Shown: positions 16,869 to 26,042 of the stretch, in pieces
Layout: each line of letters opens with the position of its first letter
Position numbering within the stretch: the first letter of the stretch is position 1
Source of the DNA: Erythrobacter sp. UBA1916
Lineage (GTDB): Bacteria > Pseudomonadota > Alphaproteobacteria > Sphingomonadales > Sphingomonadaceae
Direction of reading: 5' to 3'
Assembly (NCBI GenBank): GCA_002337385.1
Contig: DDFY01000008.1
Coordinates: 1 to 64,000, forward strand
Length of the DNA stretch: 64,000 nucleotides
Program-made: the position numbers and the translations under genes
Notes under the pieces: model-generated
The model's database searches: none
What the model was told of the DNA's origin: nothing
The model's input: only the letters and a program-made list of their open reading frames with translations

Positions 16869-19313
16869 CTAATCCAGCGGCTCCACCCGCATCGCCGCGC
16901 CCGCCAGGCTCTCGGCCTCGAGCAACAGTTCGTCGTCCTGCGCGCCCTGCGGCACGGCCTCACGCCCGATCATCACCATCACCGGCACCGCAAGCGGGCT
17001 GACCCGTTCGAGCACCACATGTTCGAGCCGGTCGGCCGCGGTCTCGAGCACCTCGGCCAGTCGCGCCACGTCGGTCATCCGCGCGCGGGCATCGGCCCAG
17101 GCGGCCTCGATCAGCACATGGTCCGGCTCATGCTTGCGCAGCACATCATAAATGAGGTCGGTCGAGAAGGTGACCTGCCGCCCGCTTTTGCGCTTGCCCG
17201 GTTGCTGGCGTTCGACCAGCCCACCAATCACCGCCACCTCGCGAAAAGCGCGGCGCAGCAGGTGCGATTGCGTCACCCAGTCACTGAACTCATCGGCCAG
17301 AATATCGGGCGATAGCAGCGGCGCCGGATCGTCGACCCGCTTCAGGCCCCAGACCGCCAGCGAATAGTCATTCGCCACGAAGCCGCCTGGCATCAGTCCG
17401 CGCGCCTCCATCCGCGCCGTGATCAGCATCCCCAGCGACTGGTTCGCGTTCCACCCGGCGAAGGTGTAATAGGCCGCATAGTGCTGCCCCCCGTGCGGGA
17501 AGGTCTCCACCAGAAGGTTGTCCGGGCCCGGCAGCTGGCTACGCCAGTCTTGCACCTCCAGCCATTCGCGCACGTCATCTGGAAACCGGCCCCAACCCGC
17601 GCGGTCGGTCAGCAGTTCACGCACGCGGCCCGCCAGATGAGTGGTGAGCGGCAGGCGGAGCCCGCCGTAGCTCGGGATCATGGCCGCCTTGCTGCTCGCG
17701 CGCACCACCAGCTCCATATCGCGCAGGTTTTCGACCTCGACGTTGACCCCGGCAAACCGGAACGTGTCGCCGGGCCGCAAGCTCGCGGCGAAGCGCTCCT
17801 CCACCTTGCCGAGCGAGCGACCATTGCGAAAGCGCACGTCGAGCATCTCCGAATCGACGATGATCCCGGCGTTGAGCCGGTGTCGCTGGGCATGGTCGGG
17901 ATGAGCGAGCCGCCAGGTGCCATCGCGATCGCGCACGATCCGCCGAAAGCGGTCGTAGGCCTTCAGGGCGTACCCCCCGGTGGCAACAAATTCGAGCACG
18001 CGGCCGAACATTGCGGCATCGATCCCCGCATAGGGCAGGCACGAGCGGACCTCCGCCAGCAACGCCGCCTCGTCAAACGGCGCTGCGCAGGCGCAGGCCA
18101 TCACATGCTGGGCCAGCACATCGAGCCCGCCGGGGCGGAAGTCCTCGCCGTCGCGCTGGCCCTCGTGAACGGCATCTAGCGCGGCGGTCGCCTCCAGAAA
18201 CTCAAACCGATTGCCCGGCACCAGCAACGCGCGGCTGGGTTGGTCGAGCCGGTGGTTGGCTCGCCCGATTCGCTGCAGCAGACGCGACGATCCCTTCGGC
18301 GCGCCCATTTGCACCACCAGATCGACATCGCCCCAGTCCACCCCCAGATCGAGACTGGCTGTGCACACCAAGGCCCGCAATTCGCCACGCGCCATCGCCC
18401 CCTCGACCTTGCGGCGCGCCTCCTTGGAGAGCGAGCCGTGGTGAATGCCGATCGGCAGGTTCTCCTCGTTCGCATCCCACAGGTTCTGGAAGATGTATTC
18501 GGCGAGGAAGCGCGTGTTGGTGAAGACAAGCGTGGTGCGATTGTCGGCAATGCGCTGGTACAGCTGGGAAATGGCCCAGGTCGCAGCATGACCGCCCCAA
18601 GGCACGCGTTCGCCATCGGGCAGCAGGATCTCCAGCTCCGGATCGGCGCCCTCCTCGCCTTCGATCAGCGCAACACTATCAAGATCGCCCCATGGCGCCA
18701 ACCAACCGCGGAAGCCCTCGGGATCGGCAACCGTTGCCGACAGGCCCACGCGCTGCATTTCGGGTGCAATCGCCTGCAAGCGCGACAGCGACAGTGCCAG
18801 CAAGTCTCCGCGCTTCTGCGTGGCGAAGGCATGGATCTCGTCCACCACCACGCGTTTGAGCCCTTCGAACAGCAGGAAGCTGTCGGGATAGCTGAGCAGC
18901 AGGCTGAGGCTTTCCGGCGTCGTCAGCAGCACATGCGGCGGGCGGGCGCGCTGGCGTTTCTTGCGGTCGGACGGGGTATCGCCGCTGCGCGTCTCGATGC
19001 GGATATCGAGCCCCATCTCCTCCACCGGGGTAACAAGGTTGCGCTGCACATCGTGCGCCAGCGCCTTCAACGGCGAGACATAGAGCGTGTGCAATCCCTC
19101 CGGCGGCGCGGCGCCATCAAGGCGCGACGGGCAGAAGGCGGCAAGCGTGGGGAGGAACCCGGCCAGCGTCTTGCCCGCGCCGGTGTCGGCGACCAGCATA
19201 GCGTGCTTGCCGGCATCGGCAGCGGCGAGCATTTCCGCCTGATGGCGCCGCACCCGCCAATCGCGACTGGCGAACCAGTCGGAGATTTCAGGCGGGATCG
19301 CGGCGGGCGTCAT
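16869..19313 (-). CDS. Ligase-associated DEXH-box helicase (Lhr-like)
   Basis: 814 residues from ATG 19313 (MTPAAIPPEISDWFASRDW); a start at 19358 (MAALSP) is possible. Superfamily 2 helicase: motif Q-like Arg/His RVRRHQ, Walker A ADTGAGKT (43-49), Walker B VVDEIHAF, motif III GLSAT, and the second RecA domain with HHGSLSKEARRKVEGAM and LLQRIGRANHR. A long winged-helix and beta-barrel C-terminal region follows, as in Lhr. This subfamily usually sits with an ATP-dependent DNA ligase, an exonuclease and the PdeM phosphoesterase as a DNA repair set. None of these partners is visible within the flanks here. Confidence 0.9.
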   Translation of the reverse strand: MTPAAIPPEISDWFASRDWRVRRHQAEMLAAADAGKHAMLVADTGAGKTLAGFLPTLAAFCPSRLDGAAPPEGLHTLYVSPLKALAHDVQRNLVTPVEEMGLDIRIETRSGDTPSDRKKRQRARPPHVLLTTPESLSLLLSYPDSFLLFEGLKRVVVDEIHAFATQKRGDLLALSLSRLQAIAPEMQRVGLSATVADPEGFRGWLAPWGDLDSVALIEGEEGADPELEILLPDGERVPWGGHAATWAISQLYQRIADNRTTLVFTNTRFLAEYIFQNLWDANEENLPIGIHHGSLSKEARRKVEGAMARGELRALVCTASLDLGVDWGDVDLVVQMGAPKGSSRLLQRIGRANHRLDQPSRALLVPGNRFEFLEATAALDAVHEGQRDGEDFRPGGLDVLAQHVMACACAAPFDEAALLAEVRSCLPYAGIDAAMFGRVLEFVATGGYALKAYDRFRRIVRDRDGTWRLAHPDHAQRHRLNAGIIVDSEMLDVRFRNGRSLGKVEERFAASLRPGDTFRFAGVNVEVENLRDMELVVRASSKAAMIPSYGGLRLPLTTHLAGRVRELLTDRAGWGRFPDDVREWLEVQDWRSQLPGPDNLLVETFPHGGQHYAAYYTFAGWNANQSLGMLITARMEARGLMPGGFVANDYSLAVWGLKRVDDPAPLLSPDILADEFSDWVTQSHLLRRAFREVAVIGGLVERQQPGKRKSGRQVTFSTDLIYDVLRKHEPDHVLIEAAWADARARMTDVARLAEVLETAADRLEHVVLERVSPLAVPVMVMIGREAVPQGAQDDELLLEAESLAGAAMRVEPLD

Positions 19314-19370
19314 TGCCCCAAGATGGGGCCTCGGCCCGATCGGGGAAAGGGCCGCCATGACCCCATCGCG

Positions 19371-20198
19371 TCAGTACTCGCGAGCTTCCTCGGCCTCGAG
19401 CCCACTAACCATCGCGTCGAGCTCAAACCGATTCATCCTGAGCATACTCGCCAGCTTCTCCTGCTCGGCGGGTTCCAGATCATCCCAGCTGCGCTGCTCG
19501 GCAAGATCGGCCGTGGCGGCATCGAGCTCAGCCTGCATGTCGGCCATCCCGGCGAAAATTGCCGGCATCGCCTGCATCATCGCCCCGGCAAAGCGCGGGT
19601 CGGCTGACATCGAGAAACTCTTGCGCGCATAGTTTGCGCCGCTTTCGGTCGAGAAGAAGGCATCGATATCACTGAGTTCGGTGGCATCGAAATAGACCGC
19701 GTACATCTCTGACATGGCCGACTTCATCGTCGGTTCCATCGCGGCCATCATGGCGTTCATCGCGCGCGGCATGGCCTCGGCTTCGCGCTCCCTACGCAGC
19801 TCCCAGTCCGGATCGAGCATGGCGGCGGCGTGCGCCACGGCGTCATCGTCGATGTTCTCAAGCTGGCTGGCCGAAATACCGAGCAACTTGGCCAGCTGCA
19901 GTTGGCCGCCAGACTCGTCCAGCTCCATGAGCGGCCCGAGAAACCCATCGAACATGCCGCTCATCATCTCGCCCATCGTGCCATCGGGGATGATCTTGTC
20001 GACCAGCGCCGTGGCAGCGGGCAGGCGCGCCTCTTCTTCAGGGGTAAGTGGCTCGACCGGGAACTTCTCGCCCAGCGCCCCCATCACCCCGGCGAGATCG
20101 TCTCCGGAGAGCACCTCATCCTGCGCATCCTGCGCCAGCAGCGACGCAGGCATGACGATCAGAGCGAGCGGGGCGACCAGCTTCAGAAGGGACTTCAT
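19371..20198 (-). CDS. Secreted DUF2059-like protein
   Basis: 275 residues from ATG 20198 (the codon before it, GTG, is also possible), with GAGGA upstream. A signal peptide (residues 1-23, cleaved near SLLAQ) leads to an Asp/Glu- and Met-rich helical protein. The stretch MYAVYFDATELSDIDAFFST with GANYARKSFSMSADPR resembles the DUF2059 core (Tyr/Phe, then a Thr-Glu-Xaa-Glu and a Phe-Tyr-Xaa-Ser-Xaa-Xaa-Gly motif). Function unknown for the family; periplasmic location inferred. It lies 12 nt before the alternative helicase start and 11 nt after pgmG, so cotranscription is likely. Confidence 0.7.
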   Translation of the reverse strand: MKSLLKLVAPLALIVMPASLLAQDAQDEVLSGDDLAGVMGALGEKFPVEPLTPEEEARLPAATALVDKIIPDGTMGEMMSGMFDGFLGPLMELDESGGQLQLAKLLGISASQLENIDDDAVAHAAAMLDPDWELRREREAEAMPRAMNAMMAAMEPTMKSAMSEMYAVYFDATELSDIDAFFSTESGANYARKSFSMSADPRFAGAMMQAMPAIFAGMADMQAELDAATADLAEQRSWDDLEPAEQEKLASMLRMNRFELDAMVSGLEAEEAREY

Positions 20199-20209
20199 CA
20201 CAGGTATCC

Positions 20210-21616
20210 TCAGTGCCCGGCTTGCGGGCCGCGTTCGAGGCCCGAGGCCGCGAGCTGCTCGTCGATCTGCGCCATCAAGCGATCAAGGCCCTCCTGCGTG
20301 TCACTTTCAGCGCGGGCGACCAGCACGTCCTGCGTGTTCGAAGCGCGCAGCAGCCACCAGCCGTCCTGCGTGTTCACGCGCACACCATCGGTGGCATTCA
20401 CCTCGACGCCGGTGGCCGAAGCCAGCCGTTCCTTCACCTCGTCGATAGCAGCGAACTTGCGGCTCTCATCGACCTGGAAGCGCATTTCGGGCGTGTTGAG
20501 CATATCGGGCATAGCGCCGCGCAGCTCGGTGACGGACTTGCCCAGCCGCGCGGAAGCCGCGATCAGGCGGATGCCGGCATAGAGCGCGTCGTCAAACCCG
20601 TAATAGGTGTCGGCGAAGAACACGTGGCCGCTCATCTCGCCGGCCAGCGGGGAGCCGGTTTCCTTCATTTTGGACTTGATGAGCGAGTGCCCGGTCTTCC
20701 ACATCAGCGGCTTGCCGCCATTGGCGGAAACACTGTCGAACAGGGCGCGGCTGGCCTTCACATCGGCGATAATCGTAGCGCCCTGGCGCTCTTTCAGCAG
20801 ATCCTCGGCGTAGATCATCAGCAGCTGATCGCCCCAGATCACCCGGCCCTCGCCGTCGATGGCACCAATACGGTCACCGTCACCATCGAAAGCAATTCCG
20901 AAATCGAGGTTCTTCTCCGCGACAAGCTGGCGCAGATCCTCAAGGTTGGCTTCAACAGTGGGGTCAGGATGATGGTTAGGAAAATTCCCGTCGACATCCG
21001 TATAAAGCAGGTGATGCTCGCCCGGCAGCTTCGCGGCAAGCTTTTCGAGCGCGGGGCCGGCGGCGCCGTTGCCCGCGTCCCAGCCGACGCGCAGCTTGGA
21101 AAGCGCACCTTCGTCGATCCCTTCAAGCGCGGTCAGCATGCGCTCGATATAGGCGTCGATGACATCGAGCGTCTCGATCTCGCCCACGCCGATGTCCCAA
21201 TCGCCCGCCTCGGCCATTTCGCCGAGCTTGAGGATGTCCGCCCCGAAAAACGGGCGACCCATGAATACCATCTTGAAGCCATTGTAATTGGCGGGGTTAT
21301 GGCTGCCGGTTATCTGAATGCCGCCATGAACCTCTTCAGCTGAGGCCTCGGCATAATAGAGCATCGGCGTCGGCCCCATGCCGACCTTGCGCACGTTCAC
21401 GCCCGTGCTGGTCAGCCCTTCCACCAGCGCATGCTCCAGCATCGGCGAGCTGACGCGCCCGTCGTAGCCCACGGCCACCATGGAGCCGCCAGCACGCCTG
21501 ATTAGTGTCCCAAAGCCCTTGCCGATCGCACGCGCATCGTCCGCTCCCAGGGTCTCTCCGATGATCCCGCGAATGTCATATTCGCGCAGAACGGTGGAAT
21601 CGAACGTATACGTCAT
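20210..21616 (-). CDS. pgmG: Phosphoglucomutase/phosphomannomutase (PgmG type)
   Basis: 468 residues, alpha-D-phosphohexomutase superfamily. It interconverts hexose 6- and 1-phosphates of glucose and mannose, feeding nucleotide sugars for polysaccharide and LPS. The N-terminus TVLREYDIRGIIGETLG matches sphingomonad PgmG. The phosphoserine loop QITGSHNPANYNG, the metal loop FDGDGDRIGA, the sugar-binding GEMSGHVFF and the phosphate-binding C-terminal segment SNTQDVLVARAES are intact. Start ATG 21616; the codon before is TTG. It follows the J-protein gene by 12 nt. Confidence 0.95.
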   Translation of the reverse strand: MTYTFDSTVLREYDIRGIIGETLGADDARAIGKGFGTLIRRAGGSMVAVGYDGRVSSPMLEHALVEGLTSTGVNVRKVGMGPTPMLYYAEASAEEVHGGIQITGSHNPANYNGFKMVFMGRPFFGADILKLGEMAEAGDWDIGVGEIETLDVIDAYIERMLTALEGIDEGALSKLRVGWDAGNGAAGPALEKLAAKLPGEHHLLYTDVDGNFPNHHPDPTVEANLEDLRQLVAEKNLDFGIAFDGDGDRIGAIDGEGRVIWGDQLLMIYAEDLLKERQGATIIADVKASRALFDSVSANGGKPLMWKTGHSLIKSKMKETGSPLAGEMSGHVFFADTYYGFDDALYAGIRLIAASARLGKSVTELRGAMPDMLNTPEMRFQVDESRKFAAIDEVKERLASATGVEVNATDGVRVNTQDGWWLLRASNTQDVLVARAESDTQEGLDRLMAQIDEQLAASGLERGPQAGH

Positions 21617-21628
21617 CAAGGAATCCCC

Positions 21629-21919
21629 TCAGCTTGGGTCGCTGTCACCTGGTAGCTCTTCGAAGAGCAGGTCGCGCGCATCGTTGGCCGCGTGCACCTG
21701 GCTGTTCGTGCCGCCCCGATCCGGATGAACCATGGCGACGAGCCGCTTATGCGCGGCAATTATGTCTAATTTATTTGCATTTGCGCCCACGCCCAGCAAT
21801 TTTCTGGCGTTGAACACGGCCTGCGCGCGAGGCGAAATGCGTTTTTGCCATGGCCAGCGCCCAGTGATCCAACGGTAGGCAATAATACCTACCATCGCAA
21901 GGATCAGCAACCGGGTCAC
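21629..21919 (-). CDS. Small membrane-anchored J-domain protein
   Basis: 96 residues from GTG 21919 (VTRLLILAMVGIIAYRWITG), which begins 4 nt after the mipZ stop; a longer GTG start at 21964 would overlap mipZ and add a basic N-terminus. One N-terminal membrane helix is followed by a short basic linker and a compact J-like domain: ARKLLGVGANANKLDIIAAH, then MVHPDRGGTNSQ with the HPD tripeptide that stimulates DnaK. It lacks the Gly/Phe and zinc regions of DnaJ. The layout recalls the Tim14/DjlA idea of a membrane anchor recruiting Hsp70. Its tight link to mipZ is notable. Confidence 0.78.
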   Translation of the reverse strand: MTRLLILAMVGIIAYRWITGRWPWQKRISPRAQAVFNARKLLGVGANANKLDIIAAHKRLVAMVHPDRGGTNSQVHAANDARDLLFEELPGDSDPS

Positions 21920-21923
21920 GCGA

Positions 21924-22748
21924 TCAGGCGGCTTCAGTTGCCGGGAGCGCGACAACCTCGCCACCCTCGGCTTGAGGCATGGGAAGGTTGAGGTTGGCGA
22001 GCAAGCTGCGCAACTCCTGCCTGGCGACGAGGTGGCTCGTCCCCAGATCGCCCAGGTGCCCCTTGTCGAGCAGCGTCAGCCCGGATGGGAACAGCTCACG
22101 ATAGACCACGCGTTCGGACAGGCCCTGCACCGCACGGAACCCGACCCGCTTCGAAAGCTCGGTCAGCGCCTGTTCGATGCGGCGCTGGTTGCGCGCATCG
22201 GTGTAGCCGGTGCGGTTGCGCACCAGCACCCAGTCCATCTCGCGGCGTTGCTGCTCAATCGTGGCGCGGCTGCGCTTGATCCGCGCCTCCCAGATCGCCT
22301 CGGCATAGAAGCTCAGGCGGCTGACCTTGAAGTTCTCGGCATCGACCTGCCCAATGAGGTCGAAGTCGACGAAGCTGTCGTTCATCGGCGTGACCAGCGT
22401 ATCGGCCTGAGTCGCGGCATGGCGGGCGAAGGGATCGTCGCGGCCAGGGGTATCGAAAATCAGGAAGTCCATCCCCTCGCCGATAGCCTGTGCCTCTGCC
22501 TCCAGCTCCTCCACGGTGCTGCCATGACAGGTGTCGAACTTGGGCCCCGGCAGCGCGACACCGCGGCGCGCCTGCGTGGCGGCGCGATTTTCGCAGTAGC
22601 GGAAGAAGGTCCTCTGGCGCACGTCGAGATCGAGCGCAGCGACCTTGGCACCACGATAGGCCAGCGCCACCGCAACATGCACGGCCGTGGTCGATTTGCC
22701 GGTGCCGCCCTTTTCATTGGCGAAAACTATACGGTGGGGTGCGCTCAC
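21924..22748 (-). CDS. mipZ: Division-plane positioning ATPase MipZ
   Basis: 274 residues from GTG 22748 (VSAPHRIVFANEKGGTGKST), with GAGAAAGG upstream. ParA/MinD-type P-loop ATPase: deviant Walker A KGGTGKST (13-20), DLDVRQRTFFRYCENR, Walker B FLIFDTPGRDD. MNDSFVDFDLIGQVD, MDWVLVRNR and SERVVYRELFPSGLTLLD are the segments that distinguish MipZ from chromosome-partition ParA. In Caulobacter MipZ binds ParB at the poles and blocks FtsZ polymerisation, placing the septum at mid-cell. It is divergent from panC with only 68 nt between them and is followed at once by the J-protein gene. Confidence 0.93.
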   Translation of the reverse strand: MSAPHRIVFANEKGGTGKSTTAVHVAVALAYRGAKVAALDLDVRQRTFFRYCENRAATQARRGVALPGPKFDTCHGSTVEELEAEAQAIGEGMDFLIFDTPGRDDPFARHAATQADTLVTPMNDSFVDFDLIGQVDAENFKVSRLSFYAEAIWEARIKRSRATIEQQRREMDWVLVRNRTGYTDARNQRRIEQALTELSKRVGFRAVQGLSERVVYRELFPSGLTLLDKGHLGDLGTSHLVARQELRSLLANLNLPMPQAEGGEVVALPATEAA

Positions 22749-22816
22749 GGTGGCCTTTCTCAAATCGCTCTGGGCGGCTAGGCCCAAGCAAGGTCTTGTA
22801 TCTGAGGGCGAGGATC

Positions 22817-23692
22817 ATGCAAACCGTCAGCACGCTGGTAGAGCTTCGTTTGGCTGTGGATGACCTGCGCAAAAGTGGCACGATTGCGCTCGTTCCCACG
22901 ATGGGTGCACTGCACGAGGGTCATCTCACTTTAATGCGAGAGGCCCGCGCGCGCGCCGATCACGTCGTGGCGTCGATCTTCGTCAATCCAACGCAATTTG
23001 GCCCGAACGAGGATCTGGACGCCTACCCCCGGCGGATGGCCGAGGATGCGGCGCTGCTCGAAGCCGAGGGGGTGGCGCTGTTGTGGGCGCCGACCGTGGA
23101 TGCGATGTATCCCGACGGTTTTGCAACCACCATCTCGGTTTCTGGCGTAAGCGAAGGCCTGTGCGGGGCGAGCCGCCCCGGCCATTTCGCGGGCGTGGCC
23201 ACGGTGGTGTGCAAGCTGTTCAACCAGGTGAGGCCCGACCATGCGCTGTTCGGCGAGAAAGACTGGCAGCAACTGGCGGTGATCCGGGCCATGGCGCGCG
23301 ACCTCGATCTGACCCTGCCGCATGTGAGCAATATCCACGGCGTGACCACGGTGCGTGAGGCCGACGGGCTCGCGATGAGCAGCCGCAACGCCTATCTCTC
23401 GCCCGACCAGCGCACCGCCGCCGTGACCCTGCCACGAGCGATGCGCGCGGCAATCGAAGACATCGAGGCAGGCGACGACGTGGCCGGCGCGCTGATGCGC
23501 TTACATGCCGCGCTCGGCGAAGCGGGGTTCGGACCGATCGACTACGTGACGCTGGCCGATGCTTCGAGCCTCGTACCGCTTGCTCAGGCTCCCGATGCAC
23601 CCGCTCGCCTGCTGGTGGCCGCACGAATCGGTGGCACGCGCCTGATCGACAACATGCCGGTATCGCCGGTCAAGGGAGAGGAAACGCAATGA
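22817..23692 (+). CDS. panC: Pantothenate synthetase
   Basis: 291 residues from ATG 22817. It joins pantoate and beta-alanine with ATP to make pantothenate for CoA. The nucleotidyltransferase HxGH motif appears in MGALHEGHLTLM, followed by FVNPTQFGPNEDLDAYPR, the substrate region PGHFAGVATVV and FGEKDWQQLAVI, and the KMSKS-like MSSRNAYLSP. The longer open frame upstream overlaps mipZ on the other strand and was rejected. The stop overlaps the next ATG (ATGA). Confidence 0.97.
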   Translation: MQTVSTLVELRLAVDDLRKSGTIALVPTMGALHEGHLTLMREARARADHVVASIFVNPTQFGPNEDLDAYPRRMAEDAALLEAEGVALLWAPTVDAMYPDGFATTISVSGVSEGLCGASRPGHFAGVATVVCKLFNQVRPDHALFGEKDWQQLAVIRAMARDLDLTLPHVSNIHGVTTVREADGLAMSSRNAYLSPDQRTAAVTLPRAMRAAIEDIEAGDDVAGALMRLHAALGEAGFGPIDYVTLADASSLVPLAQAPDAPARLLVAARIGGTRLIDNMPVSPVKGEETQ

Positions 23693-24066
23693 CCGAAGCC
23701 GATTTCCTGCGCTACATCAACGCTTTCAACGCCAACGACTTCGAGGGCTTCGGCCAGTTCTATGCCGAGGACGTGGTGTTCGAGCTTGGCTCGATGAAGC
23801 GCATCGTCGGCAGGGCGGCGATCCTCGACTTCTATCGCGAAGTCGCCGCGCATATGGACGAGGAGGTGGTGCCTCTCGGGGTGCTGGTGGGGCCGCACAA
23901 CCTGGCGATGTATTGCCGCACCACCTTCGTGACCCGGGTGGACTGGCCCGACTTCGAAATCTGGCCCACCAAGGCGGGCGACACCCGTGTGGTCGAGACC
24001 ATCGCCTGGTACGAACACGACGGCGCGCGCTTCACTCATATTCGCGGCGGACGGTTCAAACCGTGA
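23689..24066 (+). CDS. NTF2-like (SnoaL-type) protein
   Basis: 125 residues. The pattern FLRYINAFNANDFEGFGQFY, then YAEDVVFELG and RAAILDFYREVAAHMDEEV is the cone-shaped NTF2-like fold used by small isomerases, hydratases and ligand-binding proteins. VRVDWPDFEIWPTKAG-type beta strands complete it. No signal peptide. ATGA overlap with panC means it is translationally coupled to it, but I know of no defined link between the two. Ligand or reaction cannot be told. Confidence 0.7.
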   Translation: MTEADFLRYINAFNANDFEGFGQFYAEDVVFELGSMKRIVGRAAILDFYREVAAHMDEEVVPLGVLVGPHNLAMYCRTTFVTRVDWPDFEIWPTKAGDTRVVETIAWYEHDGARFTHIRGGRFKP

Positions 24067-24146
24067 CGAATTGCAAATGGCTACCTATATGGACGCCACC
24101 ATGCGCTCATTGCACCATTCCATGCGGCTGACGAGGTGGCCCGATC

Positions 24147-24887
24147 ATGCCTGAGCGCAAGCTCCTGCTGGCCTCGATCCACGATGTTGGTCCGGGGTCG
24201 GAACGGCAGGTGGATCAGTTGGCCGGGTTGATCGAAAAGCAGCTCGGCAGCGCCCGGTTCGCCATGCTGGTGGTGCCCGAGCACCACGGCGCGCATCGCC
24301 TTACGCCCGGAAGCCCCTTTGCCGCACGCCTGCGCGACTGGGCCACAAGCGGCGTCGAGATGTTCGTGCATGGCTGGTATCACCGCGATCAGTCGCAGCA
24401 CGAAGGTCTGGCGAGCTTCAAGGCCAAGCACATGACCGCGGGCGAAGGCGAATTCCTCGGGCTGTCTCAGGCCGAAGCCACCCGCCGCATGCGCGATGGG
24501 CGCGCCCTGATCGAGGACATTACCGGACGCGAGGTGGCCGGATTCATCGCCCCGGCCTGGCTCTATGGCGAGGGTGCGCAGGCAGCGCTGGCCGAATGCG
24601 GCTTTGCCATGGCCGAAGACCATATGCGCGTGTGGCAGCCCGGTTCGGACCGGCAGCTGGCGCGCGGCCCGGTGATTACCTGGGCCAGCCGGTCAACCAT
24701 GCGGACCGCTTCTTCGCTGGCCTTCGCAGCCCTTGCCCGCACTGCATTGCATCCGCTCGACGTGGTGCGCGTGGCGGTCCACCCTGGAGACACGACCAAG
24801 CCCTCCATCCTCGCCAGCATCGAGGCAACGCTTGCCTCCTTCGCCAACCGCCGCCGGGCAGGCCGCTATGCTGAACTGCTGAACTGA
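24147..24887 (+). CDS. DUF2334 polysaccharide-deacetylase-like protein
   Basis: 246 residues. The fold is the NodB-type (beta/alpha) barrel of carbohydrate esterases: SIHDVGPGSE (His12, Asp13) stands in for the catalytic/metal Asp motif, FVHGWYHRDQ (His75 and His79) is the metal histidine pair, and VAVHPGD near the end is the last conserved histidine. It should therefore be a metal-dependent deacetylase or a close relative acting on an N-acetyl sugar or similar substrate. No signal peptide is seen, so the active site is probably cytoplasmic. First gene of the module that continues with a membrane protein, DUF2141 and a GT4 enzyme. Ribosome site GAGG. Confidence 0.78.
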   Translation: MPERKLLLASIHDVGPGSERQVDQLAGLIEKQLGSARFAMLVVPEHHGAHRLTPGSPFAARLRDWATSGVEMFVHGWYHRDQSQHEGLASFKAKHMTAGEGEFLGLSQAEATRRMRDGRALIEDITGREVAGFIAPAWLYGEGAQAALAECGFAMAEDHMRVWQPGSDRQLARGPVITWASRSTMRTASSLAFAALARTALHPLDVVRVAVHPGDTTKPSILASIEATLASFANRRRAGRYAELLN

Positions 24888-25106
24888 CCGGCAAATGGCA
24901 AATCGCTTAGGCCCGCCACGGCCTGTTCCCTCTCGCAAGTGCAACCGCGCCGCCCCTGCCGGGTGGCTTGCTTGCGAAAATGCTCCGGTTGAGCTACAGG
25001 CCCGCGCCAAGCGGAGGGCTGCTGCGTGACCGATATGCGCAGCCCAACCGAGGATCGGCCCGAACGGCAGCGGCCCGAGAGTGACCATTCGAACGAAGGC
25101 CAAGCA

Positions 25107-26042
25107 ATGCCACAGCCGATCCTAGCTCCGGTAGGCGGAGACGTGATTGCCCTGCAACCGCAGGATCAGAAAAAGCCATTCAGCTGGACCAAGGCGATCA
25201 GCCTCCTGCTGTCGCTTCTGGTCATCGCGGCCTCGATCTATTCGCTGCGTGATATCGATCCGCGCGCTATTCTCGGCATGCTGCCGGTCTCGCCTGCCTT
25301 CTGGCTGCTGTTCGCGCTGGGCTTCATGGCCGGGCCCTTGGCCGAGTTCTATATCTTCCACCGGATCTGGGGCGTGGGCTTGCCTGCACTCGGCGCACTC
25401 ACCCGCAAGCTGATCTATAACGAACTGCTGCTGGGTTACCTTGGCGAGGCCTGGTTCTACGCCTGGGCACGCAAGAACTCGGAAATCAAGACGGCGCCGT
25501 TCGGCGCGGTCAAGGACGTGGCCGTGCTTTCGGCAATGTCGGGCAACCTGATGACGCTGGTGCTGATGGCAGTGGCCGCGCCCTTCCTCGGCATGCTCGA
25601 CCTCGGCGCCCATACCGATGCCGTCGCCTGGTCGCTTGCCTTCGTGGTCGGCACTTCGCTTATCATCATGCTCTGGCGCAAGTCGCTGTTCTCGCTCACC
25701 CGCAGCGAGCTGAACATGGTGTTCTGGGTGCACATGGGCCGCATCGTGGTGACCACCTCGATCTCGGGCCTGCTGTGGGCCATCGTGCTGCCTAACACTC
25801 CGATCGGATACTGGCTGCTGCTGGCGGCGATCCGCCTGCTCATCAGCCGCCTGCCGTTCGTGCCCAACAAGGACATCGTGTTCGCCGGTGTCGCCGCACT
25901 TACGGTCGGCCCGGAATTGCAGATCGACGAGTTGCTGGCGATGATGGCTGGACTCATCCTTGCAGCCAACCTCATCGTCGGTTCAGGACTCGCGCTCTAC
26001 GACTTGCTGAAAGGAGTGACACGCAATGACGCTATTGACTAG
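25107..26042 (+). CDS. Polytopic membrane protein, possibly flippase-like
   Basis: 311 residues from ATG 25107, chosen for GAAGG upstream; a GTG start at 25026 would add 27 polar residues. A cytoplasmic N-terminus is followed by about eight hydrophobic segments (for example ISLLLSLLVIAASIYSL, FWLLFALGFMAGPLAEFYIF). Between them lies NELLLGYLGEAWFYAWAR and GAVKDVAVLSAMSGN, a layout reminiscent of the lysylphosphatidylglycerol-synthase-like/UPF0104 flippase region, but I cannot confirm the family. It overlaps the DUF2141 gene by 17 nt. Next to a deacetylase and a glycosyltransferase, a role in moving a lipid-linked sugar is a reasonable guess and no more. Confidence 0.65.
   Translation: MPQPILAPVGGDVIALQPQDQKKPFSWTKAISLLLSLLVIAASIYSLRDIDPRAILGMLPVSPAFWLLFALGFMAGPLAEFYIFHRIWGVGLPALGALTRKLIYNELLLGYLGEAWFYAWARKNSEIKTAPFGAVKDVAVLSAMSGNLMTLVLMAVAAPFLGMLDLGAHTDAVAWSLAFVVGTSLIIMLWRKSLFSLTRSELNMVFWVHMGRIVVTTSISGLLWAIVLPNTPIGYWLLLAAIRLLISRLPFVPNKDIVFAGVAALTVGPELQIDELLAMMAGLILAANLIVGSGLALYDLLKGVTRNDAID

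Noticed and set aside
24091..24156. 21-codon frame just before the DUF2334 gene
   Set aside because: No ribosome site, overlaps the next start, composition not informative.
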